From positions 21,325,387 through 21,389,386 of the forward strand of contig OU612069.1 of assembly GCA_914767715.1 (NCBI GenBank): DNA of 64,000 nt. The letters run 5' to 3'. The stretch is from Membranipora membranacea. Lineage: Eukaryota > Bryozoa > Gymnolaemata > Cheilostomatida > Membraniporidae. A program made the position numbers and the translations under genes. The notes beneath the pieces were generated by a model. The model was given only the letters and a program-made list of their open reading frames with translations, was not told where the DNA came from and did no database searches. Positions 10,191 through 21,138 of this stretch are shown in pieces (the stretch's first letter is position 1; every line of letters begins with the position of its first letter).

Positions 10191-10869
10191 AAGTGCTGAG
10201 CTGCAGCATTAATCGCGTTATTGGGTCAATTTTGGCTGACTGATATTATTGGCTAGTTGTTGATTATTAACCAAGATCTAATCCCGTACTCATTCATAAT
10301 TCAATAAGCCCAGGCAGACCAGGTAGCTTGATCTATTGGTGAGTGGAGAAATTGCTTATTTAATGCGAACTAACAGCTACAAAGACATAATTGGAAATTT
10401 GTTAAACTTGAATTTTTACTTATCCGCAACCTGCATTCCCGAAACGAGCCATATAATATGTGGATTTCGAACTTTGTTATACTATACTCATCACCACTAC
10501 TGTCTCATTAGGTAATCTGCTCTAAGACAACTCTTATATTAAAAGACATGTCTGTATGTTGTTTTTCCTACGGCCTTGGTATTCTCTATTAACCTTTCTT
10601 CAAATATCGGAGTTGTCTTCTTAATATCAAAGAGAGGATAATATGCATCATCATCGAATAGTAAAAGTAAACATAAGTATACCCTCAACGATTGTACAAG
10701 ACTGATGTGACGGACTCTGTCACATGTAAAACCGATTAAAAATATCCTGTTTAGCACCACAGATTCGTACTATTTGCTCATCATCATTTAATTGGCCATC
10801 TTCTCTATGACAGTAACAGAAACTTCAAACTAACCTGGCTGACATTGAAATATTCCATCAAAGCACAGC

Positions 10870-11815
10870 ACATACCGAATGGTACAAAATGTAAATAGTG
10901 CTCTTGCTTCCACTGTGTTGTTTAAGTCAGGTTCACTGATATTCTTTGACTCTCGCAAACCAGTGGTGGCCAAAGTACAGCTTTGTTTGGCTCAGCTTTG
11001 AAACCATAAGACCGCTTCATAAAAGCTCCACCGCAAACAAGGAAATAGATGTTTTTTGTGGGACAAAAGACAACATGCACACACTGAATGGTACAAAATG
11101 TTAACAGTGCTCTTGCGTCCACTGTGTTGTTTAAGTCAGGTTCACTGATATCCTTTGACTCTCGCAAACCAGTGATGGCCATAGTACACCTATGCTCTAC
11201 TCAACTTTGAAACCATAAGGCAGCTACTTAAAGGCTCCATGGTCAGAAAGGAAATATATGTTCCAGTGGTTAAAAGACAACATGCGGCTCTGAATGTCGA
11301 CATAATTGTATGTGTTTTTCGGTCTTGTTCAAGTCAAGTTTTGTACTTTGACTCTCACAACCGCTGTCAGCAAAGGTGCAAGTTACTCTGTTTAGAGCCA
11401 TAGAGAGCATATCACTCAAATATCGCGGTCAGTGATGAAGGCTCGGCGGTGTTAATATGCATTAAAGCACCACATATACTGAATGGTACAAATCTCTAAT
11501 AATGCTCTTGCTTCCACTGTGTTGTTTAAGTCAGGTTCACTGATATCCTTTGACTCTCGCAGACCAGTGGTGGCCAAAGTAGTGCTATGTTTGCCTAAAC
11601 ATTGAAATGTAAGCATAAGACGTAAACCTCAAGGTTCCATGACCAAGGCGGGAATAGATGTTTTTGTAGTAAAACAATATCATGTGGCCCTGATTGTCAA
11701 ATAATTGTATGTGTTTTCCGAGTGTTGTTAAAGTGAAATTTTGTACTTTGACTGTCACAACTGCTCTCAGCAAAAGGTGAAAGTTAGTCTGCCATAGAGA
11801 GCTTGTCACTGCAGA
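10870..11815 (+). repeat. Degenerate tandem repeat, about 205-base units, copy 1
   Basis: About four diverged units start near 10,875, 11,083, 11,290 and 11,480. Each carries variants of GAATGGTACAAAATG, CACTGTGTTGTTTAAGTCAG and TTTGACTCTCGCAAACCAG. The array is conserved in copy 2 (about 39,470-40,410). No frame is open through all units, so I see no coding role. Confidence 0.75.
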
Positions 11816-12378
11816 AAATAACGTGTTTTGCAGTAGGCAACTTGTGTTTCAATATGCAAATTCAAGTGTTGAATCGTTTACAATCTTGAGCTATCAGCAT
11901 ATATTACAAAACTCTCCTTGGCGCTTCCCCAGCATGATATCCAAGTAATATATTTCTCATTTTTCATAAGTTTAATAACATAATTCTTTATTTTACTGCT
12001 TCAAACACAAAGGGAAAAACAAATGCAATTAAAAACAAATAAATGCATCATGCCCTGGTTTGGATGAAGATATATACATACATACATGCACACACACACA
12101 TACATTTAATATATTTAAAATATCTGCTAGACAGTCCTAAGGTAGTTAATGTCAATTCAATGTAACAAATTGATGGTTACAAGGCACTGAATAGTCGAAA
12201 GTCTATAGTTTATGTTACACAGACTTAGTCTATATGTAATGGCCTGAAAAGTAATATACAGTATATCTGGTCATGGTTGATAGTAGCAAGGATCAATGTT
12301 TGTGCTAATAGTAAGTATTCACATGTGTCTTATCATCGTTACGCTGGATCCCTAAACGTACATTCCTACCAACAGCTC

Positions 12379-12640
12379 TTAGATATTCACCGAGCTCGTA
12401 TCATTTTCCTGGAAACGTTGGCATAAGTTGTTAAGTCTGTTATGCAGCTGGCGAGTTTGAACTCTCACACGCTTTTTAATCACCTCTCCTTGGCTGTGCA
12501 GTCTAATCAGCACCCTCTCCTCCATATCCTCCTTTCTTATCCTATCCACCAGTTTCCACACTGTTGGGTGGTCTTGTACAACAAGTGCCTTGACCCTGAA
12601 AGTTTTGAGAAAGAAAGCCCTTGAATCTCTTGAAGTGAAA
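12379..12640 (-). pseudogene. Remnant resembling the C-terminal end of a MULE-type transposase, copy 1
   Basis: The minus strand is open for about 85 residues to TAA at 12,379, including HPTVWKLVDRIRKEDMEERV and VRVQTRQLHNRLNNLCQRF. A W-K-x-hydrophobic-x-x-x-R/K segment followed by basic helical residues recalls the end of MULE transposase-domain proteins common in invertebrate genomes. No DDE catalytic part is seen upstream. It is retained in copy 2 at 40,746-41,007 with one residue change. Family assignment is tentative. Confidence 0.35.
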
Positions 12641-13245
12641 AATTGTTGTCATAACCAATCAATCAAAGTTAATGTCATATTTTCCAATATAAAGAAGACC
12701 ATTGAAGCTGAGGATGAAACATAATTCAATAAACAGTGATGTGAAATTCCAGGATCAGGAGCATGAAATGTGTGAGAGAACCGATTTATATAGATAATTT
12801 ACATTATACCTCCCTGTAGCTTCCATAGCGGTAAGGGTGTAAAGAAGGTGTTGTTGTTTTCTGATTCTTACCTCATACCCCTGCATTGAACTAAAATCCT
12901 GGGGTTTAGTTCATTGATCTAAGGCTGCCCATTTCTAAAAGCAGCAGCTAGTGACAGCAAAATACAAGCAGCTGCAAAGTCAACCAGTGGCTAATATTTA
13001 CTCACACATCTTGGAGAAATTATAGTGTATAGAAGCACATAAAATGTTGCTGGGTCACAGTAATGAAAGGTATCCGTCCATTGTTGTTGTCCGGCGATTA
13101 CATGTATATAATATAAATAGTGTAAGTTGTCCCAAGGAAATAGGTATGGTCCGTGAAAGAAAACAACATATGGATGATGACATCTACACAACCTTTGATA
13201 TTGATTCAATGATGTGTATAACATACGTTGTCTGTTAAATTGTAG

Positions 13246-14093
13246 ATGTGTTCATTTGATGTAAATGTAAATGTAAATGTAAATCACTTTTTATTTAGCT
13301 GCTCTCCAGCAATCTTTATATGAATATAAGATAGATGCATATACATATTCAATTTAGCACACTCCTGTACAAGGTAGGAGTGGGCAAGCTAGGCTATTGT
13401 CCAGAGAGCTCACCTCCTTCAGCAGCATGGGTAGTGACCGGGATTCGAACCTGCAACTCTCAGATTGAGATGCTCGAATCCTAACCACTACGCCACCCTG
13501 CCTGCCTGATGGCTCACTGATGAGTAATGCTACCACAATGAACCCTCCGACACCAACAGCGTTGTATAAAATGAAGCCAACTCGACTATCACCTGATGAG
13601 AGGCCGATTATCCTACCTCCACACCAAAGAAACAGCAACAAGGCTAGCGTGACGACTTCAGACGGCTCATCTCAGATATTACTCCGTCGTTATGTTCAGA
13701 GTGAGTTTTTAGATCCCTTATGTTTATTTTACAGTATGCTCTTATCACTGGTATACAATTTGCTTCACCTTCTTTCATACGACTTGACCTGCTGAAACTT
13801 ATGTGTCATGAGCAGACAGCTTGACATGCAGATATCATCTGATAATGAGCAGACAAGTTTTCACCTGATTTTTTTTTTATTCAAGGTCATGAAAGATTGT
13901 GCCTTTTCATAAACATACTGAGGCATTTATTTGACAACACTTAAAAAGAGAGCAACTGGACACATTATGTTCAACCGTTTGTAAGTTAATGATTGTTTTT
14001 ATTTACAGATTTACTGAGAATGACGCGATACCAGATATGGTGAGGGGTAAACTAGAGAGTTTAGTACATGTCGTCTCTACTCTATCATTGTGA
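13246..14093 (+). pseudogene. PLK4: PLK4 3' end, disrupted (copy 1)
   Basis: This is the copy 1 counterpart of the PLK4 exons at 43,356-44,446. The exon starting at 13,246 (TTGTAG then ATGTGTTCA) is split after ten bases by an antisense SINE (13,262-13,507) and resumes to a good donor at 13,700. The next exon, encoding most of the terminal polo box, is absent: 494 bases present in copy 2 (43,607-44,100) are deleted between 13,746 and 13,747. The last exon (14,009-14,093) survives, reading FTENDAIPDMVRGKLESL and ending TGA. The two upstream exons (copy 2 42,397-42,982) are also missing. No functional polo box can be made. Confidence 0.85.
13262..13507 (-). mobile_element. tRNA-derived SINE (family 1) inside a PLK4 exon
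   Basis: Read on the minus strand, a tRNA-like head (GGTGGCGTAGTGGTTAGG, B box GGTTCGAATCCCGGTCAC) is followed by the family 1 body and a tail of four ATTTAC-type units (13,262-13,284 on the plus strand). TGATG flanks both sides. The insertion is absent from copy 2, where the exon is continuous at 43,366, so it came after the duplication. Confidence 0.85.
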
Positions 14094-14271
14094 CTTACCG
14101 ACTGACTGCTGAGGTACTGTGTTAAACACGCCCATGGTAGCATCATGTATAAGTTGTTATTACTCTATGTGTTCACTGTGACTGCCAACAAGGTTTGTGA
14201 GAGGCTCAGTTTCACATCAAACGCAGTCCTTTATCTGCTGCAGTGCAATCTTTACAATGCCAGTCTTCATT

Positions 14272-14277
14272 AATAAA
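14272..14277 (+). promoter_or_regulatory. Poly(A) signal of PLK4 copy 1
   Basis: AATAAA lies 179 bases after the TGA stop of the last PLK4 exon and is conserved at 44,625-44,630. Confidence 0.5.
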
Positions 14278-16402
14278 CTTAGTCTTCCATTCACATAAGA
14301 TTTATACCTAGCTAGGTTTGTGTGACCTATCTAATATGAGCACCTGAGTGACTTGTATGGTTGGGACTCTGATGTTTTACATTATCTCTTCAAAGTTCTA
14401 TCAGTTTTTAAACACTCTAAACTTTCTCCATTTATTGGACTTGTGTAGTATTTATGGTAATTTGTATGCTATTTATTTTATAATATTTAATACTTGTTTT
14501 ATTTATAACAGTAGACATAGTATTTATTAAATTAATTTGTATTATAGATTCATGATCTACATATTTATTCCATAAGATAGTATTTATTTATTGTTAATAT
14601 GCTTCCAATGTGAAATCGAATGCCAAAGCTCCCCGTTCAAAGTGAAATGTGATATTTCTGTATATAGTTTGGATGTTTACTTTTCAACTTATAGATGTGA
14701 CAGAGATTGTTAGCTGTAGATCAACTGTATGTTGTTCTTTCTTTATTATTGTTAACTTGTGAACCACTGCATAGGTTATTTATCAACATCCGTCCAGTTT
14801 GATTTAAATTTTGAATATTGTATATTTTCTTTTATGTCCTTAAAATAATTGCTTTTTTTGCCAGCGTAGTGTTATTATTTATACTGATGGTTGATCAGCC
14901 AATATGAGTTGAACCTTTACTGTAGGCTGGTACCCAGTTCGTTAGCTAACATACTAGAATGTTTCATTGTTTGAAAACCGGTCTCTTGGTTGGTCACCCT
15001 ATCTTGGCAAATATCAACTGGGAGTTTAGAAAGAATTTATTTTTCGGTTAGACTGTAAGGGACTTATCTCATTTTCCTCACTGACTCCCAAACTCTTATT
15101 GTGGTTGCCATGTACTTATCATTGAACCGTCCACTTCAAGCTTTTATAACTTATATGTAATTTGTTTATTTATTATTAATATTTATGTTTGTTCTGTTTG
15201 TGGTAGGTCTGTATTTATTATCATTTAAATGATAATGCGGCATTTTTTATCGTGAAAATATTGCGCCCTTCACATCTTTGTATTTCGTTACTATTATACC
15301 ACTTCCTTTTGTATGCAGATTGCATTTTCTCAATTTTAGTCCTCATATTTTAATTGTTCACTACTTATTTACATCTAAGTTTTTACTAAACGTAAACTAT
15401 ACTGTAATCAGCTATCCGTCCAAACCATGTACAAAGTCTTGAGTTGAAGATTTTATGTGATGTGTGATAATTTTACCTCTTTTTGATTTTGAGTGTCTTT
15501 TGAACAAACTTTTTCTGTTTCTGAAGAGTGTGTTTGTGATTTTATTGACTCATTCTTGCTGTTTGATTTCTGTCTATCACTGGCCAACAATACAACTTGA
15601 ATATTGAATCTTTGTATCTTTAGTCGGCAGGCATCAGTACTTAAATCAGTGAAATCTGTGCTTATTTTTTGTTTATTACCAAGTGTAATGATGATCAGTA
15701 TAAATTGGGGTATTCGGCAGGCTAACAAACATTCATTGGTATTCCTCATGAATGAGCATTAGCATACTCAGTACTCTTAGAGAATAGTGTAGGTCAGAAT
15801 GTAGAGGTCAGAGAAAGGAATATATTGGGATAGTTAGGCAGGAATTGACATCAACAAGTAGTTCACTCTTTGGTTTTCACTTATATGACGATTCCGAGGC
15901 GGGAAATTAAGCCAAGTCCAAAACCCGGTAAAGTATTATACTCTAGGTCTAGCTTGATGCTGGTTATACCTGATATACCTGAATTAAGAGTATTCTCCCC
16001 TTGGCCCCCAGCGGTTTACCAGTAGGACAGCTGCAGGAAAATTGGATCTTACTATACTCACTGGTCCCAATAATTTAATCTACTGGCTTTTTATTATTTG
16101 TGAATCTACCTAATATACAAATACTAAAGTAAGCCAAGAGGCTAATAACAGATAGTGACCAGATGTACATATACCTCTCAATCATGGACATACCTGTTAT
16201 TGGTTATGAAAACATCTCCGTTAAACACGTAAGCTAAAGTCTGTCAACTCAGTTTGACTCGTAGTCAGGCCTGGATACGAAATGGGTGGGTGGGCCAAGG
16301 CGTACTGCATGTCTATGGTATCCTGTTGTGCAGCTACAGCCTATTTTTATTGGATTACAGCAGGTTCCCCACAATACAATGTTCATTTATTTCTGATTCA
16401 GA

Positions 16403-16660
16403 GTAGGAGGTAGCTCAGTTGGTTAGAGCACCTGCCTTCTAATGCGCATGCGTTGGAGGTCTCGGGGAATCCCGCTGCAGTGTATGACCTACCATACTGG
16501 GCTCAAGTGATGCCCCAGGTGTGAACCAACCTACCTGCAAACTGACAGCAACTCGGTGCCGAATATGGCGCCCGCACTCTCAAGGCACCTTTATCTATCA
16601 TCTTTTGGATAGAGACTGACTTGCGATTTAACCCACATTTAAACCCACATCTTATCCATG
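16403..16660 (+). mobile_element. tRNA-derived SINE (family 2), copy 1
   Basis: The head reads GTAGGAGGTAGCTCAGTTGG then TTAGAGCACCTGCC, an obvious tRNA A-box region. It continues with a body containing GATGCCCCAGGTGTG and ending near TTAACCCACATTT. A full-length relative is at 61,604-61,855. The same insertion in copy 2 (46,820-46,900) has lost its middle. Confidence 0.75.
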
Positions 16661-18146
16661 ATGTCATATGTGAGTGTCCTTTTTGTAGGGTAGCTGCCCG
16701 TTTTCCATGAGAGCGGGCAGGATATCATCATAAATGGTGCAGTAGAGCGTGTCATTTATGAAAATACTGTCTAAAACATTCGCCTGATTATCAAAGGAAC
16801 TTATTTTTAACCTTTCATATGGCTCAAATAGGGTTTAGTATGACCATAGATCTATGGGGACATCTGTGTGTCTGAATAGGTCTACATGCACTGTGACAAC
16901 CCATTAGGCCTTATAAAATAACACAGAAGCTCGGGCAGAGGAGTAGGGTCACCATCCATCCCAAACCAGCGACGATTAATGGGGATGGTTTACTTAGTAA
17001 GGAGGATGGATTTTAAAGGAATGGTAATAAACAAACCTCAAACTAAATAGTACTGATGAATACAATCTAGTATGAAGCAAACACATCATAACTGAAATCT
17101 TGTGAATTTATTGCAGTTTTCAGTTTATCAATGATGACATTTTCCAATAGGATTTGCTTCACGATTCTAGAGTATATAATTACTAACACCTTCAGTTAAT
17201 GAAATAATTTGAACTACAATATTGGGTTTGATTGGCTTGGGCAGGGTTTGTTGAATTATAGAAAAAGTGATATTTATCAGGCAGACTCATAAGACATGAA
17301 TAATAAGAGTTGGTGTGTTATCTTACCTTGTTCTGTGAGGGAATAAGTCCAATCGTTTCCTCTGAAGAGGCCAGTAACAAATACGTTAGAGTGTGTATCA
17401 TAGTAGACATATTGTTGTAAATTTAGGATAATGCAGGGCTCTCAACCACTCAGACTTAGCACGAGAGCCTTAGGTTTTTTTAGGTTTTTAGAGGTTTTGA
17501 AATATGAGCTGAAAACTCCGATTTTGCTTCACATTTAAATAATATTTGGAATTCTCAGTGTGATCCAGTTGTATAGTTTTTAAAAAAAACATTTGGATTT
17601 TTTGATGTATATATAACACAATCACCAGAATGCAGTTTACAGTGATTCTTCATTTAATGATATGCTCACAATTCGAAAATTCAGTATACTTCATCTGAAG
17701 AGCCAGCAATTGCTTTCTAGGCTTTCTAGGCTTTCTAGGCTTTCTAGGCTTTGGCCATTGGACCCATCTGTGAGACTTACAAATCCCTAATACCCTCTAC
17801 TGTTTATGCACAGGGTGTTTCATCGCCTTTGAAATGCCCTAAGCGACCGTATCTGCAAAACCCAAGATTTAAATCCTTCCAGGTAAAGAGTTTATGTGTA
17901 TTATATTATCATCTTCATCGATATATAATGGGTATATTTCTTTAGCTGGGTTGAGTGTTGGAAATAAACACAAAAAAAAGTATTTGTCAATGAACGATTC
18001 ACATTTCAACATAGCCACAACACAACTAAAAAAATATTTCATAATAATAATACAATCAAAAAGAGATAATAAAATTATTATCAGATTTACCATATGTAAA
18101 CTAGCGCAGTCATATATATATATATATTATATAGTCCTTTCATAGC

Positions 18147-18356
18147 TGTCCATTAGTCCAGTAGTCCATTACTCCATTACTCCATTAGTCCAGTAGTCCA
18201 TTACTCCATTACTCCATTAGTCCAGTAGTCCATTACTCCATTACTCCATTACTCCATTAGTCCAGTAGTCCATTAGTCCATTACTCCATTGGTCCAGTAG
18301 TCCATTACTCCATTACTCCAATAGTCCATTACTCCATTACTCCTTTAGTCCAGTAG
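18147..18356 (+). repeat. TCCATTACTC / TCCAGTAGTC minisatellite, expanded in copy 1
   Basis: Ten-base units (TCCATTACTC, TCCATTAGTC, TCCAGTAGTC) repeat for about 210 bases. In copy 2 the same place (about 47,970-47,990) has only about two units, so the array expanded in copy 1 or collapsed in copy 2 after duplication. Confidence 0.9.
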
Positions 18357-18597
18357 TTACAAACTTCTCATAATCAAATGGACATGTCTTTTTCTCCACT
18401 TCACTACAAAATATTAATTTTTGTTATAGCATGTACAGCGAAATAACTCAATACGACAGCTTATTACTCAGTCATCATCACAACAATTTGAGGCGACAGG
18501 ATAATTGGAGTATTGTAATAAATATTCCTTACTATCAGTAATATAATAAAACTACTCTTATGTGTCGATGAATTATAAAATCATGAAATTGTCTTAC

Positions 18598-18746
18598 TGT
18601 CTTACTGAGTTTGAATATAGCAGCTCCACGTCTTCCACACACAACCACCTTGTCTCCTCTCACACTCACATCGTTTAAACAACCATCATCGTATAAACCA
18701 GCCACATCACTGAGTGCGGCATGGGTGAGTTCTCTGATCAGTCCAC
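18598..18746 (-). CDS. Second propeller exon of NTase-TPR-propeller gene, copy 1
   Basis: The acceptor (CCTACAG) opens phase 1, giving GGLIRELTHAALSDVAG after the preceding exon, then DVSVRGDKVVVCGRRGAA and IFKL. This is a short NHL/WD-like blade (V-x-x-D-x-V-x-V-C-G-x-x-G-A-x-x-F). The donor is GTAAGA at 18,597 in the phase-0 reading, matching the two copy 2 homologues; a second GTAAG lies eight bases away because of a small duplication. The next acceptor in copy 1 (18,404) is followed at once by TGA, whereas in copy 2 it encodes RSEEEDMSI, so the copy 1 protein would end a few residues earlier. Confidence 0.7.
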
Positions 18747-19125
18747 CTGTAGGAAAAATTCAATTCTATAAGTTAGTCACCCTTGTAAATAATAAATATA
18801 TCGTAATTATGGATTATCGAGGCCATGCTACACAAACTAACAAGCGTTAATTTTGTAAATCAAGTGCTAAATATTACAGTACAGTAGCAATTACATTAAA
18901 GTGGTTCTTATTGGTGATACAGGGGAGATTTAAAAGGCAATCGGATTTATCTAACTTTCATCTTGTCAATGCCCAAAATATGTAAAATGCCATAATTATT
19001 AGATTAGATAACTTGACAGTGTTGACATTAATATAACTAACTCTCTCACTGTTATATAAACAATTTACTTAGTCTCCTCTCACTACCTACCTGTGATGAT
19101 CTGTATATATCAGTATATCACTTAC

Positions 19126-19812
19126 CTTGTGGTGAGATCTGGTATATCATCATCTCCTCAGTACGAGACACCACATAGATGAGACCAGACTGATCTGATG
19201 TTATATCTGCAGGACAAGTCAGACCTGTACATCTCCACACAGGCTCATGTTTACCAGGCTGTAGCTTGTACTTCCTCACCTCTCCTCTGTACTCCCAGTC
19301 AGACACGAGTACACTGTCATCATCTGGTAGAATGTGTACATCTACAGGATGATATATATCACTGAGGTCGATGTTATACAGATGATCTCCTGTGATGGTG
19401 TAGATCATCAGCTGTTTACTCTCTCTGTCTAGATCTGCTATTCTACTGTCTGATACAGAGAGCGGACTGTAGTAGTGCTCTGTATCATACTGATAAAGCA
19501 GAGTGTGCTGAGGATTACTCTCTGTACCGATGTATCTGCCGTATTTACCCTCATGTTTCACCTTAGTGATTAGTTTCTCTCCTACAGAGTGAGCTGAGTG
19601 GACTCTACCAGTCATGTTTATCTTCTTTATCAGCTTCAGGTCAGCACCAGATCTCACTTCTACTCCACCGAATGTAGAGCAGAGTATATTATCTTCCTCT
19701 GTCCAGCTCACACCAATATACCAGTCTGCTATCTCCTCATATTTGATAAGCTCTAGTATGTCGGGTGGTTCAGTAGCAGATGTGGTTGGGATGGTCTCAA
19801 GGTTCTCTGTAG
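19126..19812 (-). CDS. Main beta-propeller exon of NTase-TPR-propeller gene, copy 1
   Basis: This 687-base phase 1-1 exon (acceptor TTACAG, donor GTAAGT) encodes a short linker (ATENLETIPTTSATEPPD) and then about 200 residues of propeller-type sequence. The repeated blade-like strings include SWTEEDNILCST, SVSDSRIADLD, ESKQLMIYTITGDHLYNIDL, DSVLVSDW and the NHL-like TSDQSGLIYVVS. Its role is probably ligand or protein binding. Compared with copy 2 (51,453-52,133) about 38 of 197 residues differ, clustered between conserved blade strings, while the upstream intron is nearly identical. Its 3' part shares features (VSRTEE) with the second, decayed propeller of copy 2 (49,432), so it may be a recombinant. 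Confidence 0.8.
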
Positions 19813-20342
19813 CTGTAATGAATTAAGTGTAAAAGTAACACTAAACTGACCTGGGAAATGAGCAGAATCTACAATAATGATATGAATAAATATATCATAA
19901 TTAATCATACTGGTATGGAATAATCCATGAAATATGCTTAATTAATTATTATTCAATCTAATAGTTTTTAGAACCATCATGAATCAAAACGGAATAGTGA
20001 AAGCAATGTCAATTTCTAATAAAATGTTAACAATATAAATAACGAAAGAAAGGGTGGCTAAATGATCATGCTAAGAAATTTATTCAAATCACCTTACTTC
20101 ATCAATCTACCGGGGCACTCAACCACTGGACGAGCATCAACTATAAAACCCTGTGCCACATGCATGCAGGATGCTCCTGATAATTGAAAATGAACATTTT
20201 CAAAGGATTTGGAGTTGTAACACCATTTCCCGACAATGGACAACTCCCATTAAAAGGCCATTTTTCATACAAATTTTACCATGCAGAGGGCAAGAAATCA
20301 TTTTACCTATTATACCCTGCATAATGAGAGCTGAATTCAAAC

Positions 20343-20552
20343 CTGCTTTTTCCTTGTGTACCACCTCTGATTCCTGTTTCAGAGCTTCGCTCATATCGTA
20401 AGATCTCGTAGCATAAGGAATATTACTCCTCTCTGAGAAATCTTCTGTGTATTCCGGTTTTCCAAAAGAGTTCTTGAGTGATTGTGCCTGTCTGTATGAA
20501 GCGTCTGCTCTCTCTAAATCCTTCTCATCCACATATGTTGCCCCATCTGAAG
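20343..20552 (-). CDS. TPR-like exon, copy 1
   Basis: This 210-base phase 1-1 exon (acceptor TTACAG, weak donor GTTTGA) encodes ASDGATYVDEKDLERADASY, then RQAQSLKNSFGKPEYTEDFS. It closely parallels the last repeat of the large exon (RADGALYSKEKNMKKADAAY), so the exon looks like a duplicated repeat unit. It extends the helical array toward the propeller. The copy 2 exon is 52,661-52,870. Confidence 0.8.
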
Positions 20553-21138
20553 CTGTAATAAATTTGGTATAGCACAAAAATCAACCTGGTTAATAATTCA
20601 TAAAATTAAATAGTATTATTAGCCTAGAAGCACACAAATTGGTTCAAATAAATATATTAAAATTGTCTTGTTTTAAGATGCTCAATTTTTTTAACAAAGT
20701 AGGGTTTTTATCACCGGTAGATTATAACTTTGGCAATTTAGCATGAGAGGAAATTTAAATCAAAACTCAATTTTGAATGAAATGTTCAGTCTGTTGTATG
20801 GTTATAGTCATGTTGATCACGATAGTATTTTTTTCCAGACGGCTTCATACTTTAATGATAGCTCCACATGTTAGTTTGTGGTGAAAAAAAATTTGAGGTA
20901 AATACTCAAATTGCTAATGCTATATTCTGATTTCAAGTCTCCATTATTCAGCTCAGGAAATGGTATGAAAAGGGTAAAGTTATAACTCTGTGCATTTATT
21001 TAATAAACTGCTAGCTTATGGCGATGTTAATGTTTGATCAAACCAAGGAGTAAAAGACCCTTGATCCAACACCTTTTCACTTTTATCTATAACTGTTATG
21101 CTGTGGATCAATTCTATGAGCATAAAAAAGCACCTTAC

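Larger units (their letters stand above)
14300..18390. other. Long AT-rich stretch without a recognisable gene, copy 1
   Basis: Beyond the PLK4 3' end I see no exon that holds up. A 98-codon minus-strand frame at 15,453-15,749 is interrupted in copy 2 by a 70-base insertion and is not convincing. The stretch contains a family 2 SINE (16,403-16,660), a four-unit GGCTTTCTA repeat (about 17,716-17,752, single unit in copy 2) and a minisatellite at 18,147. Confidence 0.5.

Noticed and set aside
13354-13641. 95-codon minus-strand frame
   Set aside because: It runs across the SINE and antisense to a PLK4 exon, so it is a shadow.
15453-15749. 98-codon minus-strand frame
   Set aside because: In copy 2 the frame is interrupted by a 70-base insertion and indels; the composition is biased and no family features are visible.
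16403-16475. Possible functional tRNA gene
   Set aside because: It has an A-box region but a damaged B box (CTCGGGGAATCCC) and continues into a SINE body shared with 61,604; it is a tRNA-derived SINE.
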